Positions 8,175 through 17,116 of a stretch of 64,000 bases of DNA are shown one piece after another. The DNA is from Mesorhizobium sp. NZP2077. Its GTDB lineage: Bacteria > Pseudomonadota > Alphaproteobacteria > Rhizobiales > Rhizobiaceae. The stretch covers positions 2,796,001 through 2,860,000 of the forward strand of contig NZ_CP051293.1 in assembly GCF_013170805.1 (NCBI RefSeq). Direction: 5' to 3'. A program made the position numbers and the translations under genes. Below the pieces are notes generated by a model. It made no database searches, was not told where the DNA came from, and was given only the letters and a program-made list of their open reading frames with translations. How positions within the stretch are numbered: the stretch's first letter is position 1; every line of letters starts with the position of its first letter.

Positions 8175-8870
8175 ATGAGCCTCAAGGACAAGAAAATCGT
8201 GGTCACCGGTGGCAGACGGGGGCTTGGTCTCGGATTGGTGGAAGCGTTGGTCGAACAGGGCGCCAGCGTGACTGTCGTTGCGCGCGGCGCGGAGGCGCTG
8301 GAGGCGCTTGGGGTTCGGCTCGGGGTCGCCACCATTGCCGCTGACGTCACGGACGAGGATGCAGCTTATCGCATTCTGGGCGAGGTCCGCCCTGATATCG
8401 TCGTGCTCAACGCTGGCGCGACGCCCCGGATGGGGCGGCTGGACCAGTTGAAGTGGGAGGATTTCTCCGTTGCCTGGGAAACCGACGTCAAGGCCGGGCT
8501 CTACTGGCTGCAGGCGGCGCTGAACCTGCCGCTGAAGCCGGGCAGCCGGGTGCTGGTCGGGTCGAGCGGCGCCGCCGTCGCCGGGTCGCAGATGTCTGGC
8601 GGTTATGGCGGCTCCAAGCGTATGCTTTGGTTCATGGCCAAATATGCCAATGGCGTGGCGCAGGAGAAGGGGCTAGGCATCCGCTTCCAGGCGATCCTGC
8701 CGCGACAGATAATCCTCGGAACGGGGACCGGGGATGTGGCGGCCGGCGCCTATGCAGGCTCGATGGGCATCACGCCGGAAGAATTCATCACCCGCTTCGG
8801 CGCGCCGATGCCACCCCGCGCATTCGGCGACAGGGTGGTTTCCGTGCTGGAGGACCCGCAATATGCTCAA
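8175..8870 (+). pseudogene. Short-chain dehydrogenase/reductase, C-terminus lost by fusion
   Basis: The Rossmann start VTGGRRGLGLGLVEAL is the glycine-rich NAD(P) site. A VLNAGATPR motif (NNAG equivalent) and GGYGGSKRMLWF (the Y-x-x-x-K catalytic pair) follow. The family-like sequence runs to about residue 231 (SVLEDPQYA). There the frame passes into DNA that encodes, in another frame, an ECF sigma factor; the remaining residues to 8975 are out-of-frame translation. The core is nearly complete, so activity is not excluded, but the native end is missing. ATG at 8175 follows a purine-rich stretch. Confidence 0.7.
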
Positions 8871-9603
8871 GTCCTGGCTGTTTCGCATCGCCCACAACGG
8901 CGCGCTAGACCTGTTGCGCAGCCGCGCGATCCGTGTCGCCGAGCCCATCGAGGCGGCGTTCGCAATCGCCGATGAGACCAAGGCCGATCCGGTGGAGACG
9001 TTGATGCGCAGGGAGGCGATCGAAACCGCTGTGTCGCGATTTGCCGAACTTCCAGTATTGCAGCGCAGCGCCGTCATCCTGAAAGACGTGCTCGACGAGC
9101 CGCTGGCCGAGATCGCCGCCCTGCTTGGCATTTCCGTCGATGCGGTGAAGGCGCATCTGGCGCGCGGCCGTGCCCGGCTTCGGGAGATCAACGCCAGGGC
9201 CGACGCGCTTCCCGATGCACGCATCGCCTCGGCCGCCGTGGTCCGCTACATCAGCCTGTTCAACCAGCGCGATTGGGATGGCCTGCGCGCACTGCTTGCC
9301 GATGACGTCAGGCTTCAGCAGTCCATGCACCCGGCGCGCTCGGGGGCCGCCGACGTCGGGACATTCTTCACGATCTATGCCAAGAGCGAGGGGCTGTGGC
9401 TTAGGCCGGCCTGGGTCGAGGGCCGCGAGGTGATCGCGGTGTTCGAAAGCCGGAACGCCCCGAAGCCAATTCACTTCATGTGGCTGGAGTGGCGGGACGG
9501 GCGGATCAGCTTCATCCGCGACTATCGCTATGTCGGCTATGTCGCCGATGATGCGGGGCTGGCGCTGGCAAGGGACATCCAGGTCTTGCGGGCGCGGGAC
9601 TAA
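8863..9603 (+). pseudogene. ECF sigma factor with SnoaL-like tail, N-terminus deleted
   Basis: The frame starting at the ATG at 8863 reads MLKSWLFRIAHNGALDLLRSR, the end of sigma-70 region 2. Region 4 follows (ELPVLQRSAVILKDVLDEP, then EIAALLGISVDAVKAHLARGR helix-turn-helix). A C-terminal domain of about 110 residues resembles SnoaL/NTF2 folds, as in ECF41-like regulators. Region 2.1 and most of region 2.2 are missing, replaced by the SDR gene, so core-polymerase binding should be impaired. Breakpoint and overlap indicate one deletion that fused the two genes. Confidence 0.75.
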
Positions 9604-9684
9604 CGTCTGATTTCCTTGAGCGCGGCCGGCAACACGTTACGCCAATTGCCATAAAGCCGTTTTAAAGGTTCCCTGGACTTAGTC

Positions 9685-10053
9685 CTAACCGAGCAACCCC
9701 TGGATGGTTGCCGCAACAGCTTCCGGGGCATAGGGCTTGGGCAGGAAGACGCCGCCGCTTGGCATCGCGTCCGCCGCCGGCTGGCGCTTGCCCGAGGTGA
9801 TGATGATCTTGACCGGCGGCCAGCGGTCGCGCACGGCGGCGGACAGGCGCAGGCCGTCCATGGAGCCGGGCATGTCGATGTCGGTGAACAGGATGGCGAT
9901 GTCCTGCCGGCTCTCCAGTATACGGATCGCCTGGTCGGCATTGCTCGCCTCCAGCACATCGTATCCCGCCTCGCGCAATTCATCGGCGATGGCGAACAGC
10001 AGGAAGGCTTCGTCTTCGACGACAAGGACAGTGGCGAGGGTCTGAGTGATCAT
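9685..10053 (-). CDS. Single-domain response regulator
   Basis: A 122-residue receiver domain: VLVVEDEAFLL supplies the acidic pair, FTDIDMPG the phosphorylatable Asp, IITSG the conserved Ser/Thr and FLPKPY the conserved Lys-Pro. No output domain. It starts 17 bp from the end of the HWE histidine kinase gene upstream in the same direction, so it is very likely transcribed with the kinase and is its phosphorylation target. Stand-alone receivers of this kind often act by competing for phosphate or by protein contact. Confidence 0.88.
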   Translation of the reverse strand: MITQTLATVLVVEDEAFLLFAIADELREAGYDVLEASNADQAIRILESRQDIAILFTDIDMPGSMDGLRLSAAVRDRWPPVKIIITSGKRQPAADAMPSGGVFLPKPYAPEAVAATIQGLLG

Positions 10054-10069
10054 GGCACGCCCTATGGTG

Positions 10070-12328
10070 TCAGTAAGGTGCTGTCGGCAATTGGGGCGCC
10101 GGTGCGTTCAACACGCATTCGACGCCGTCGGGGTGGTAGTCGATCCGCACCGAGCCGCCGAAATCGGTGCCGAAGACGCGTTCGATCAGGAATCGGCCGA
10201 AGCCGCGCCGGCTGGGGGGCGTCACCGGCGGGCCGCCGCTTTCGCGCCAGCGCCAGAGCAGCCGCTTTTCGCCCGGTGCCTCGGCCGATGGCTGCAGCGA
10301 CCATTCAATCGACACCTTGCCTTCCGGTATGGACAGGGCGCCATATTTCAGCGCGTTGGTGGCCAGCTCGTTGACCGCGAGCGCCAGCGTCAGCGCCATC
10401 TTGGGATTGATCGGCAGCGCCGGGCCGGAAATCGAAATCTGTTCGAGCGGGAAGGTGGCGATGGTGTTGTCGACCACCTCGCGGATCGAGGCGCTGGTCC
10501 AGCGGGTCTTGTTCAGGATGTCATGGGCGTTGGCGAGCGCGCGCAGGCGCTCGTTGAAGGTGGCGCTCGCGGTGGCGATGTCGGTGTTGCGCAGCGTTTG
10601 CGAAGCGATGGCCGCGACCATCGCCAGGATGTTCTTGATGCGATGTTCGAGCTCGTGGGTCAGCAGTTCCTGACGCGCCTGTGCCTCGCGCCGGTCGGTG
10701 ACATCCTGCATGACGCCGAACATCTTGACCGGCTTGCCGGTCTCGTCATGGACGAAATCGATGTGGCGCGACAGCCAGCGCAATTCGCCGGTGTCGGGCC
10801 GCCGGATGCGGTATTCCACGGCAGGCACTGCGGTGCCCTTCTCACGCGTTTCCTGGTTGGAGCGGACGTTCTTGTCGTCGGGAATGACGATGTTTTCCAG
10901 CACACTGATGTGCACGCTGTCGCGCGGCGACAGCCCCCAGAGACCCCAAAAACCCTCGGAGCCGACCACGGTTCCGCTGGCGATGTCGAGTTCGAGGGCT
11001 GCAATGCCGGCTGCATTCTGCGACAGCTGCAAGCGGCGCTCGCTCTGCAAGAGGGCCTGCGCCGCCTGCTTCTGGTCGTCGATATCGGTGTTGGTGCCGA
11101 TCCAGCGCAGGATGACGCCGTCGGCATCGCGGATAGGGACGGCGCGCGCAATGAACCAGCGATAGATGCCGTCATGCCGGCGCAGCCGGAACTCCGTCTC
11201 GTAGAAGGTGCCGGCGGCAGCCGTCTGTTGCCACTTTTCCGCGGCCGCGACGATGTCGTCGGGATGCACGATGTCGGCCCAGCCTTGACCGTCAAGCTCG
11301 CCGGGCTTCGCGCCGGAATAATCGTAGACGCGCGGATTGAACCAGTCGAGCAGCCCATCCGGCGTCGCCGTCCAGACGTGGTTGGGCATCGCCTCGGCGA
11401 AGGTGCGGAACTGCATCTCGCTCTGGCGCAGCGCCTGTTCGGCCAGCAGGCGGTCGGTGACGTCTACACCCTGGACGAAGATGCCGAATACGTCGCCCGC
11501 AGGATTGCGCACCGGCTGATAGACGAGGTCGATGAAACGCTCTTCCGTCGGTGCGCCGGGCGTTCGCTGCAACTCTGCCTTCAGGGCATAGCCGATGAAT
11601 GCCTCACCGGAGGTGAACACCTGATCGAGCAGTTCGAAGAAGCCTTGGCCTTCGACCTCGGGCAAGGCCTGGCGGACGGGCAAGCCGATCACGTCGCGGT
11701 GGCCGACCAACTGCATGTAGGCGGCATTGGTCAACTCGAACACATGCTGCGGGCCAGACATCATAGCCATGAAGCCCGGCGCCTGTTCGAACATCTGGCG
11801 CTGGCGGTCGCGCTCGCCGGCGCGCCAGCGCTCGGCGGCTACCTTGGCGGTCGTCTCGATGACGATGGCTATGACGCCGGCCGGTTCGCCGCTTTCGTCG
11901 AGCACCGGTGAATAGTCGAGATCGAGCCAGACCTGCTCGGGCTTGCCGGTGCGGTTCAGCGTCAGCACCTGCTCACGGTAGGCAAGCGTGCCGCCACCGA
12001 GGCAGACCTTCATGATGTTGTCGTTGAAGTCGGCCACCTCGGGCCAGCCTTCGCGCACTTTCGAGCCGAGCAATTGTGGATGGCGGCCGCCTGCGAATTC
12101 CGAATAGCCGTCATTGTAGATCATGACGCCGTCTTCGCCCCACAACATGACGATCGGCACGTTGGAGCGCAGGATCAGCGACACTGCTGTCTTCAGGCTC
12201 TGCGGCCAGACCTCGATCGGCCCGATCGAGGTTGAGGCCCAGTCGAATGTCGCGATCAGGCAGCCGAGCTCTCCGCCGCCGGCGAGGAAGGCGTGACGAC
12301 GGTCCTCTATTGCATTGGTTGCTGGCAT
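10070..12328 (-). CDS. Four-PAS HWE-family sensor histidine kinase
   Basis: A 752-residue cytoplasmic kinase without membrane segments. PAS-type modules occupy about 25-160, 175-295, 305-425 and 430-548; the third has a typical HPDD turn and PAC motif. The kinase core starts near 555. The phospho-acceptor is His562 in THELEHRIKNI, the N-box is NELATNALKYGAL, and the WRWRESGG motif supplies the Trp-x-Glu that, with the H-box, defines HWE kinases common in rhizobia. A G-box remnant (RRGFGRFLIE) follows. It is paired with the response regulator downstream. The signal is unknown; PAS domains suggest redox, light or a small ligand. Confidence 0.92.
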   Translation of the reverse strand: MPATNAIEDRRHAFLAGGGELGCLIATFDWASTSIGPIEVWPQSLKTAVSLILRSNVPIVMLWGEDGVMIYNDGYSEFAGGRHPQLLGSKVREGWPEVADFNDNIMKVCLGGGTLAYREQVLTLNRTGKPEQVWLDLDYSPVLDESGEPAGVIAIVIETTAKVAAERWRAGERDRQRQMFEQAPGFMAMMSGPQHVFELTNAAYMQLVGHRDVIGLPVRQALPEVEGQGFFELLDQVFTSGEAFIGYALKAELQRTPGAPTEERFIDLVYQPVRNPAGDVFGIFVQGVDVTDRLLAEQALRQSEMQFRTFAEAMPNHVWTATPDGLLDWFNPRVYDYSGAKPGELDGQGWADIVHPDDIVAAAEKWQQTAAAGTFYETEFRLRRHDGIYRWFIARAVPIRDADGVILRWIGTNTDIDDQKQAAQALLQSERRLQLSQNAAGIAALELDIASGTVVGSEGFWGLWGLSPRDSVHISVLENIVIPDDKNVRSNQETREKGTAVPAVEYRIRRPDTGELRWLSRHIDFVHDETGKPVKMFGVMQDVTDRREAQARQELLTHELEHRIKNILAMVAAIASQTLRNTDIATASATFNERLRALANAHDILNKTRWTSASIREVVDNTIATFPLEQISISGPALPINPKMALTLALAVNELATNALKYGALSIPEGKVSIEWSLQPSAEAPGEKRLLWRWRESGGPPVTPPSRRGFGRFLIERVFGTDFGGSVRIDYHPDGVECVLNAPAPQLPTAPY

Positions 12329-12728
12329 GGCGTCTCGTGGATCGGTCGGCGTTTGTTCAAGTTTCGTCTGGTCGTTGCTACGTGTCAGGCGCCGTGCGCC
12401 ATCGACGATCGTCCACCATTAGCCGGCACAGCCCAGATGGCTTCGCGATACTGGCGCTGCCGAACTTTCCCGCATTCGATGAATTGTGATCATGCATGCC
12501 CCGACGTCCACAACCCGGGACAGGCCGATCGGTTCCAAATGCTCGGGAATTTTCCTTTGGATACCGGGCTTGGCCACGCAATGGTTGGCTATTCGATCGA
12601 ATTTCTTTTCAAGTCGTTAATTCGGCCATGCTGTTAATAAGCTTCTTCTAATGCATGTCGGCCTAAACTGCCTAGCGGTTTTGGGATAACGACATGCGCG
12701 AAACTGATGGTTTGGCGCGGGGTACGCA
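12329..12728. other. Intergenic region without a supported gene
   Basis: About 400 bp upstream of the kinase gene (minus) and of a small plus-strand gene. A few short frames are visible but none has a convincing start or composition. The stretch from 12560 to 12670 is AT-rich and probably contains the kinase promoter and the small-gene promoter. Confidence 0.5.
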
Positions 12729-12872
12729 ATGACCAAGAATCTCGGCAACGCACGCTATATGCCGCCCAAGGACACAAAAAGTTCCTTCTTCAGCAAGGCT
12801 GCGCCGGCGCTGTTCCCGCTCATCGTGGCGGCGCTGGGATATATGATCGGGCGACAGTTTTTCGGCATATAG
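12729..12872 (+). CDS. Small single-TM protein, 47 residues
   Basis: The frame from ATG 12729 to TAG 12872 encodes a polar N-terminus (MTKNLGNARYMPPKDTK) and one hydrophobic helix near residues 24-41 (APALFPLIVAALGYMIGR) ending FFGI. It is shorter than most gene callers report. A purine-rich GCGGGG precedes the start, and a good rho-independent terminator lies 24 bp after the stop, so this looks like a complete monocistronic gene. Function unknown; tiny inner-membrane proteins are common in rhizobia. Confidence 0.6.
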   Translation: MTKNLGNARYMPPKDTKSSFFSKAAPALFPLIVAALGYMIGRQFFGI

Positions 12873-12896
12873 GTTTCGGCGCAGACGTTCGGACGG

Positions 12897-12925
12897 GCCG
12901 GATGCCACGCGAGATCCGGCTTTTT
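12897..12925 (+). terminator. Rho-independent terminator
   Basis: A 7-bp perfect stem GCCGGAT/ATCCGGC with a 10-nt loop is followed directly by TTTTT. It lies just after the 47-residue gene on the same strand. Confidence 0.8.
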
Positions 12926-13521
12926 CTGTTTCGGCGAACAGCTGAAAGCGCGCTACGGTGCCAGCACCGTGCAGCTGTTTCGGCGAAGCGTCGCGCGCAT
13001 CGGCATCGTCACGCCGGGCGTCTTCGCCGACAGCCGCTGGCGCGACGCTGTGGAGGTTATCGACTGCCGCGATTTCAAACCGCAAGTCCGCGCCTGGCTG
13101 CCGCACCGCCCGCCGGCCGGGCGGCAGAGCCGGCCGATCGAATTGTTCCGCGATGGCTGATTGATCGGCTCAAGGTGCAGCTGGTGTCGTAGGCCGGGTG
13201 AGGATTGCTCAGGAAAGCCGGGATCGACGCCGGGCTGGCGGCTCCACCACCGACCGCATCATGTTTGGGCACGGTTGGGAAATGATCTAAAAATGATCGG
13301 GATAGAGAGTTTTCTTTTATTCTTGCGTCAATAAGCCGGCGTAGTTCTTGGAAAAATCTCAGAAAGATTTTCAACTTAATTTGCGAGGCTACAGGTGATA
13401 CTGCCGTACGGTTCTTGATCGGATTCATTTCTGGCGACAATCAAATCACTGCTTGACATTGGGGCAAGCCGAAGAGCTATCTTGGATTTCGATCGCAAGT
13501 TTGCGCGGAGGGAATCTGTAC
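12926..13521. other. Gap with one possible degraded frame
   Basis: A plus-strand frame ending at TGA 13160 encodes a protein-like stretch (VARIGIVTPGVFADSRW, later RPIELFRDG). It has no ribosome site and starts right after a terminator, so it is more likely a remnant than a gene. From about 13260 to 13520 the DNA is AT-rich with no frame worth reporting; it should hold the promoter of the next small gene. Confidence 0.4.
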
Positions 13522-13674
13522 ATGGATTTCATCGAGCAGTGGTTTGGTATCTCACCTGACGGCGGCGACGGATCGACGGAAGCTCTCTATATACTTGCCG
13601 TCGTCGCAGTATTGGCGCTTGTGTTCCACAAGCGCATCATACAGTTCGCGCGCGGCCTGTTCGCGCGTAAGTAG
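13522..13674 (+). CDS. Small single-TM protein, 50 residues
   Basis: The ATG at 13522 is preceded by GGAGGGA at a good distance (positions 13508-13514). The in-frame codons upstream add nothing protein-like. The sequence is an acidic, Gly-rich N-terminus (MDFIEQWFGISPDGGDGS), one membrane helix (ALYILAVVAVLALVF) and a basic tail (HKRIIQFARGLFARK), giving a clear Nin-Cout or Nout-Cin single pass. No family recognised. The basic, Phe-rich tail after the helix is reminiscent of small membrane regulators or type I toxins, but no antisense RNA was identified. Confidence 0.7.
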   Translation: MDFIEQWFGISPDGGDGSTEALYILAVVAVLALVFHKRIIQFARGLFARK

Positions 13675-13830
13675 CCAAGGCATAGCCAGCACTACCGTCC
13701 AAGCTCCGTTTTAACAGTCAGATCAGAGTTCCAGGCGGCATCAGTCGTTGATCAGTCCCGAGCGCTGTTGCCGCGCGAATCCCGTTGCTGATCAGGTCGC
13801 TGCCCTGCGTTAGCTTCAGAGAGGGAGTCG

Positions 13831-14811
13831 ATGCGTGGATTAGTGGCAGTCCTGCGAGCGCTGTTCTCCGCCTGGATTCCGGCGCTGATCGAGATGGCCC
13901 AGCGTTTCTGCCGCCGCTGGCGGTTGGGAGGCGACCGCCGGGTTGACCAGAAGGGGTCCCGGGCGCATTGCGTGCCGATCGACCACCCTGCATTTTGCCG
14001 GCCCGACCCGCTGATCTACGACCAGTACTATTTGATCGGCCTTGGTCTCGCGGTTACCTGGGACAATCCCGACATCGAAGTGCGCAGGGGTGGCGTGCCC
14101 GTTCCCGCCGGCAAGTTGCAGGCGGACACCGACTACGAGGTGCGCGTCCGCGTCTGGAACGCCTCGATGGACGCCGTCGTCGTCAAGATGCCGGTTCATC
14201 TGTCCTATCTGTCGTTTGGCATGGGAACGGTGTCGCATCCGATAGACACCAGGCCGGTTTCCGTCGGCGTGATCGGATCGGCCAGTCAGCCCGGGTTCGT
14301 CTCCTTCGACTGGCATACGCCGCATGAGGCCGGGCACTACTGTCTGCAGGCTTTGCTCGACCCGGCCGATGACGCCAATTTCGCCAACAATCTTGGACAG
14401 AAGAACACCGATGTCGGACTGGCGCAGTCGCCGGTGACCTTCCAGTTCGAGCTGCGCAACGCCACACGCCGGCCGCACCGGTACCGGTTCACCGTCGACG
14501 CCTACACCATCCCGCCGCTCAGCCCCTGCCGCGATGAGCGGCGACCGACCGAGGAAGCCGAAAAGGCGGAGCAAAAGCAGCGGCTCGCGGCGCACTTGCC
14601 GTCGGCTCATCCGCTGCCACCCGGCTGGAAGGTCGAGATTACACCCGATCAGCCGTCGCTCACACCGGGCGAACAGGTGACGGTCACGGCGATCGCCACG
14701 CCGCCGGCTGGCTGGACCGGCCGGCAACCCCTCAATGTGAATGCGTTCGACGAGGGTGACCGCGCCAGCGGCGGCGTCACCCTGACCGTCCTCAGCAGCG
14801 TGGAGGCATGA
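13831..14811 (+). CDS. Protein with Ig-like/CARDB-type domains
   Basis: A 326-residue protein. After a short N-terminal hydrophobic stretch it has a beta-rich domain at about 70-200 (DNPDIEVRRGGVPVPAG, TDYEVRVRVWNAS, HYCLQALLDPADDANFANN). This has the shape of CARDB/NEW3 adhesion-type Ig folds, which typically contain the 'D..N.NN.G' motif. A second Ig-like piece lies at about 255-325 (PSLTPGEQVTVTAIATPP). No catalytic motif. The stop overlaps the next ATG by 4 bp, so the two genes are translationally coupled and probably form one complex or surface apparatus. Confidence 0.7.
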   Translation: MRGLVAVLRALFSAWIPALIEMAQRFCRRWRLGGDRRVDQKGSRAHCVPIDHPAFCRPDPLIYDQYYLIGLGLAVTWDNPDIEVRRGGVPVPAGKLQADTDYEVRVRVWNASMDAVVVKMPVHLSYLSFGMGTVSHPIDTRPVSVGVIGSASQPGFVSFDWHTPHEAGHYCLQALLDPADDANFANNLGQKNTDVGLAQSPVTFQFELRNATRRPHRYRFTVDAYTIPPLSPCRDERRPTEEAEKAEQKQRLAAHLPSAHPLPPGWKVEITPDQPSLTPGEQVTVTAIATPPAGWTGRQPLNVNAFDEGDRASGGVTLTVLSSVEA

Positions 14812-15845
14812 TGGCCACCGACGACAAATCCTGGACCACGTGCACGACCGCCGACAAGGTCATCTCGGTCAACCAGTATATCAGCGCGGCCATCACCAGC
14901 GGCATACTCGCGGCCGCGATGGCCGTGGTGCTGATCGCCATGGGCGAGCCATGGTGCCTGCCGATCGCCCTGGTGGTGACCGGGATTGTCTGGATTCTCG
15001 CCTATTGCGACTGGTGGCTCAACAACCGGCTGGTGTGCCTCGGCGACAAGAGCCCGGTCAGCATCGTGGGCATGGTCATAAGCATCGAGCCGCCCTCGGA
15101 GAAGACCTGGCCCGGAAGCCTGGACTCGGACTACAGCCTCAACCTTTTGCTGCCGAACAACCCGGTGGGCGTCAGCCAGGCCGATGCGGACAACAGCGTT
15201 CCGTTCGGCCACCTGATGGCCGAAACCACCACCACCTCCTCCAAAGGGTTGCTGTTCACAGGCAATCAGGCAGTTGACAAGGCGACCGGGGTAACGTCCG
15301 AGGCGCTGCATGTGGAGTTCGAGGGCGCGTCGATCCACGATCTCCAGACCGTCAACATCCTCGCGCTGATCGCGGCGCTGGCGGCGCTGGCGATATGCAT
15401 GTCGGGCATCGGCGTGGTCGTAGCCTATATCCTGGCATTTCTTGCCTTGCTTGCCGCGCTGTTTGGCGCGGCTTTCAGCAGTTCGGACACGGCCAGTCCG
15501 AGCGACGCCGGCCTGCCCAGCATCGAAACCAACAAGGGCGATGGAACCGGAGCGACGATCCTGGGTGTTACAGGCCGCTGGGTTTATGACGCCGGCCACA
15601 TCCATGACAGCTTCCATGAAGGCCACAACGAACTGCACCCGGTCCAGCAGGCCCAGATTCTGGGAGGCCCGTGGGACGGCGACTGGCCGCCCGATATCGA
15701 CGGGATCATTCGAGGATACCAGGATGGCTACGCGCAGTCCCAGGATCCGCTCACTAAGGAGCAGCAGGCAAAGCCAGGGTCCCGGTGGTCGGTCCACCCC
15801 TATATAGACGGCTGCGACGACGCGGTCCGGCGTCCTCCGCACTAG
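14808..15845 (+). CDS. Four-TM protein coupled to the Ig-like protein
   Basis: A 345-residue protein (start at 14808 or 14811, two ATGs in a row). Two hydrophobic helices lie near residues 26-46 and 48-68, a soluble loop of about 110 residues follows, and a second hairpin lies near 180-225 (LALIAALAALAICM, AYILAFLALLAALFG). The C-terminal 100 residues are polar and contain a His-rich patch HIHDSFHEGHNELHPV that could bind metal. No known family was recognised. The overlap with the upstream gene implies joint function. Confidence 0.65.
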   Translation: MMATDDKSWTTCTTADKVISVNQYISAAITSGILAAAMAVVLIAMGEPWCLPIALVVTGIVWILAYCDWWLNNRLVCLGDKSPVSIVGMVISIEPPSEKTWPGSLDSDYSLNLLLPNNPVGVSQADADNSVPFGHLMAETTTTSSKGLLFTGNQAVDKATGVTSEALHVEFEGASIHDLQTVNILALIAALAALAICMSGIGVVVAYILAFLALLAALFGAAFSSSDTASPSDAGLPSIETNKGDGTGATILGVTGRWVYDAGHIHDSFHEGHNELHPVQQAQILGGPWDGDWPPDIDGIIRGYQDGYAQSQDPLTKEQQAKPGSRWSVHPYIDGCDDAVRRPPH

Positions 15846-15967
15846 GGCGGACGCCAAAGAGCCCGCTGCAGTATGCACTACGCCGGCATCGATCGGTGGA
15901 CTTACGTCGGTCGCCCTTGAGAATCCCCCAACCTTCGGCAACATGGCGGCAAAGCTGGGGGCGCAGG

Positions 15968-16693
15968 ATGAGTAAGGCCATTTCCGCGGCGTTGGGGACT
16001 CCGCTCAAACCAACGATGGCGCTGACCGAGGCGTTGGTGGCGCGGACCATGCGTGTGGTCGAGGATGCCGGACCGACGCCGGGCATGGTCCACATGACCG
16101 ACGCCGACTATGCGCGGTTTCGCGACGAGATCCTGGCCAGCGCGCCGGCGGGGCCGCTGAGACTGTTCGCCTATGGCTCGCTGCTGTGGAAGCCGGCCGG
16201 CGAGGTGAGGGGTGGCGAGAGGGCGGTAGCGCGGGGCTGGCACCGGTCGTTCTGTTTCACCGTACAGCGCTTTCGCGGCACGTTTGAGCAGCCCGGGCTG
16301 ATGATGGCGCTCGACCGCGGCGGCCAGTGCCAGGGCATGGTGTTCGAGATCGCCGAGCCGGTTGCCGAAAATCTCGAAGTGCTGCTGCGCCGCGAGATGA
16401 CGATCCTGCCCGCCGTCAACGTGCCGCGCTGGCTGCGGGTCAGCAGCGAGAGCGGGGCGGGCCAGGCGCTCGGCTTCGTCGTCGACCCGGCCAATCCGCG
16501 CTATGCCGGCAAGCTGGACAAGCAGGCGGTGGCGGCGACGTTGGCCAGGGCTGTCGGTCACTGGGGGTCGGGCGCGCAATATCTGTTCGAGACGATCCGC
16601 CATCTCGACGCCTGCGGCATTCGCGACCGCAATCTGTGGCAGTTGCAGGAACTGGTGGCGCGGGAGATTGGCCGCACCCTTTCTGCCACCTAG
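15968..16693 (+). CDS. ChaC-like gamma-glutamylcyclotransferase
   Basis: A 241-residue protein with the ChaC signature LRLFAYGSLLWKP near residue 60 (the glycine-rich YGSL loop that binds the gamma-glutamyl group). GWHRSFCF and later GYA/YAGKLD-type motifs are typical of the family. Family members release 5-oxoproline from glutathione. The start at 15968 follows GGGGCGCAGG; an in-frame extension to 15785 is not protein-like. It is a single gene between unrelated units. Normal length for the family (about 180-240). Confidence 0.87.
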   Translation: MSKAISAALGTPLKPTMALTEALVARTMRVVEDAGPTPGMVHMTDADYARFRDEILASAPAGPLRLFAYGSLLWKPAGEVRGGERAVARGWHRSFCFTVQRFRGTFEQPGLMMALDRGGQCQGMVFEIAEPVAENLEVLLRREMTILPAVNVPRWLRVSSESGAGQALGFVVDPANPRYAGKLDKQAVAATLARAVGHWGSGAQYLFETIRHLDACGIRDRNLWQLQELVAREIGRTLSAT

Positions 16694-16792
16694 CGACCTG
16701 ACCGTATTTTCGGGCGTTCCAAATCCCCGCTTGACGAACATATATCCCCGTGGTTATACGTCAACCAATAGCCAACGGGTTATCGATCTGAC

Positions 16793-17116
16793 ATGCCGGA
16801 CGCTCATGACACGCTCTTCAGGACGCTCGCCGACCCGACCAGGCGGGCGATCTTCGAACGGCTGTGCCGCCAGGGGGAGCAGACGGTGGGGGCGTTGACG
16901 AGCCAGTCCGGCGTCTCGCAGCCGGCGGTGTCGAAGCATCTCGGCTTGCTCAAGCAGGCCGGGCTGGTGCGCGACCGCCATGAGGGCCGCCAGACGCATT
17001 ACAGCGCGCAGCTCGGTGCGCTGGCGCCGCTGATGGACTGGACACGTGAGATGGCCGGGTTCTGGGAGAGCCGGTTCGACGATCTCGAGGATTTGCTCAA
17101 AAGGATGGACCAGTGA
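16793..17116 (+). CDS. ArsR-family transcriptional regulator
   Basis: A 107-residue winged-helix repressor: FRTLADPTRRAIFERL at the N-terminus, then recognition helix VSQPAVSKHLGLLKQAGLV and wing RHEGRQTHYSA. It lacks the metal-binding cysteines of ArsR/SmtB, as is usual for members coupled to an SRPBCC (AHSA1) gene. The stop overlaps the GTG start of that gene. A stretch at 16745-16785 with two GGTTAT-type half sites just upstream is a plausible autoregulatory operator (weak evidence). Confidence 0.9.
   Translation: MPDAHDTLFRTLADPTRRAIFERLCRQGEQTVGALTSQSGVSQPAVSKHLGLLKQAGLVRDRHEGRQTHYSAQLGALAPLMDWTREMAGFWESRFDDLEDLLKRMDQ

Noticed and set aside
10046..11911. Plus-strand frame of 621 codons
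   Set aside because: Fully antisense to the HWE histidine kinase, whose domains and motifs are complete; high GC makes long antisense frames common here.
12672..13106. Minus-strand frame of 144 codons
   Set aside because: Covers a terminator and the small plus-strand membrane gene in antisense; composition is shadow-like.
14649..15944. Minus-strand frame of 431 codons
   Set aside because: Shadow of the four-TM protein gene, no recognisable domain.
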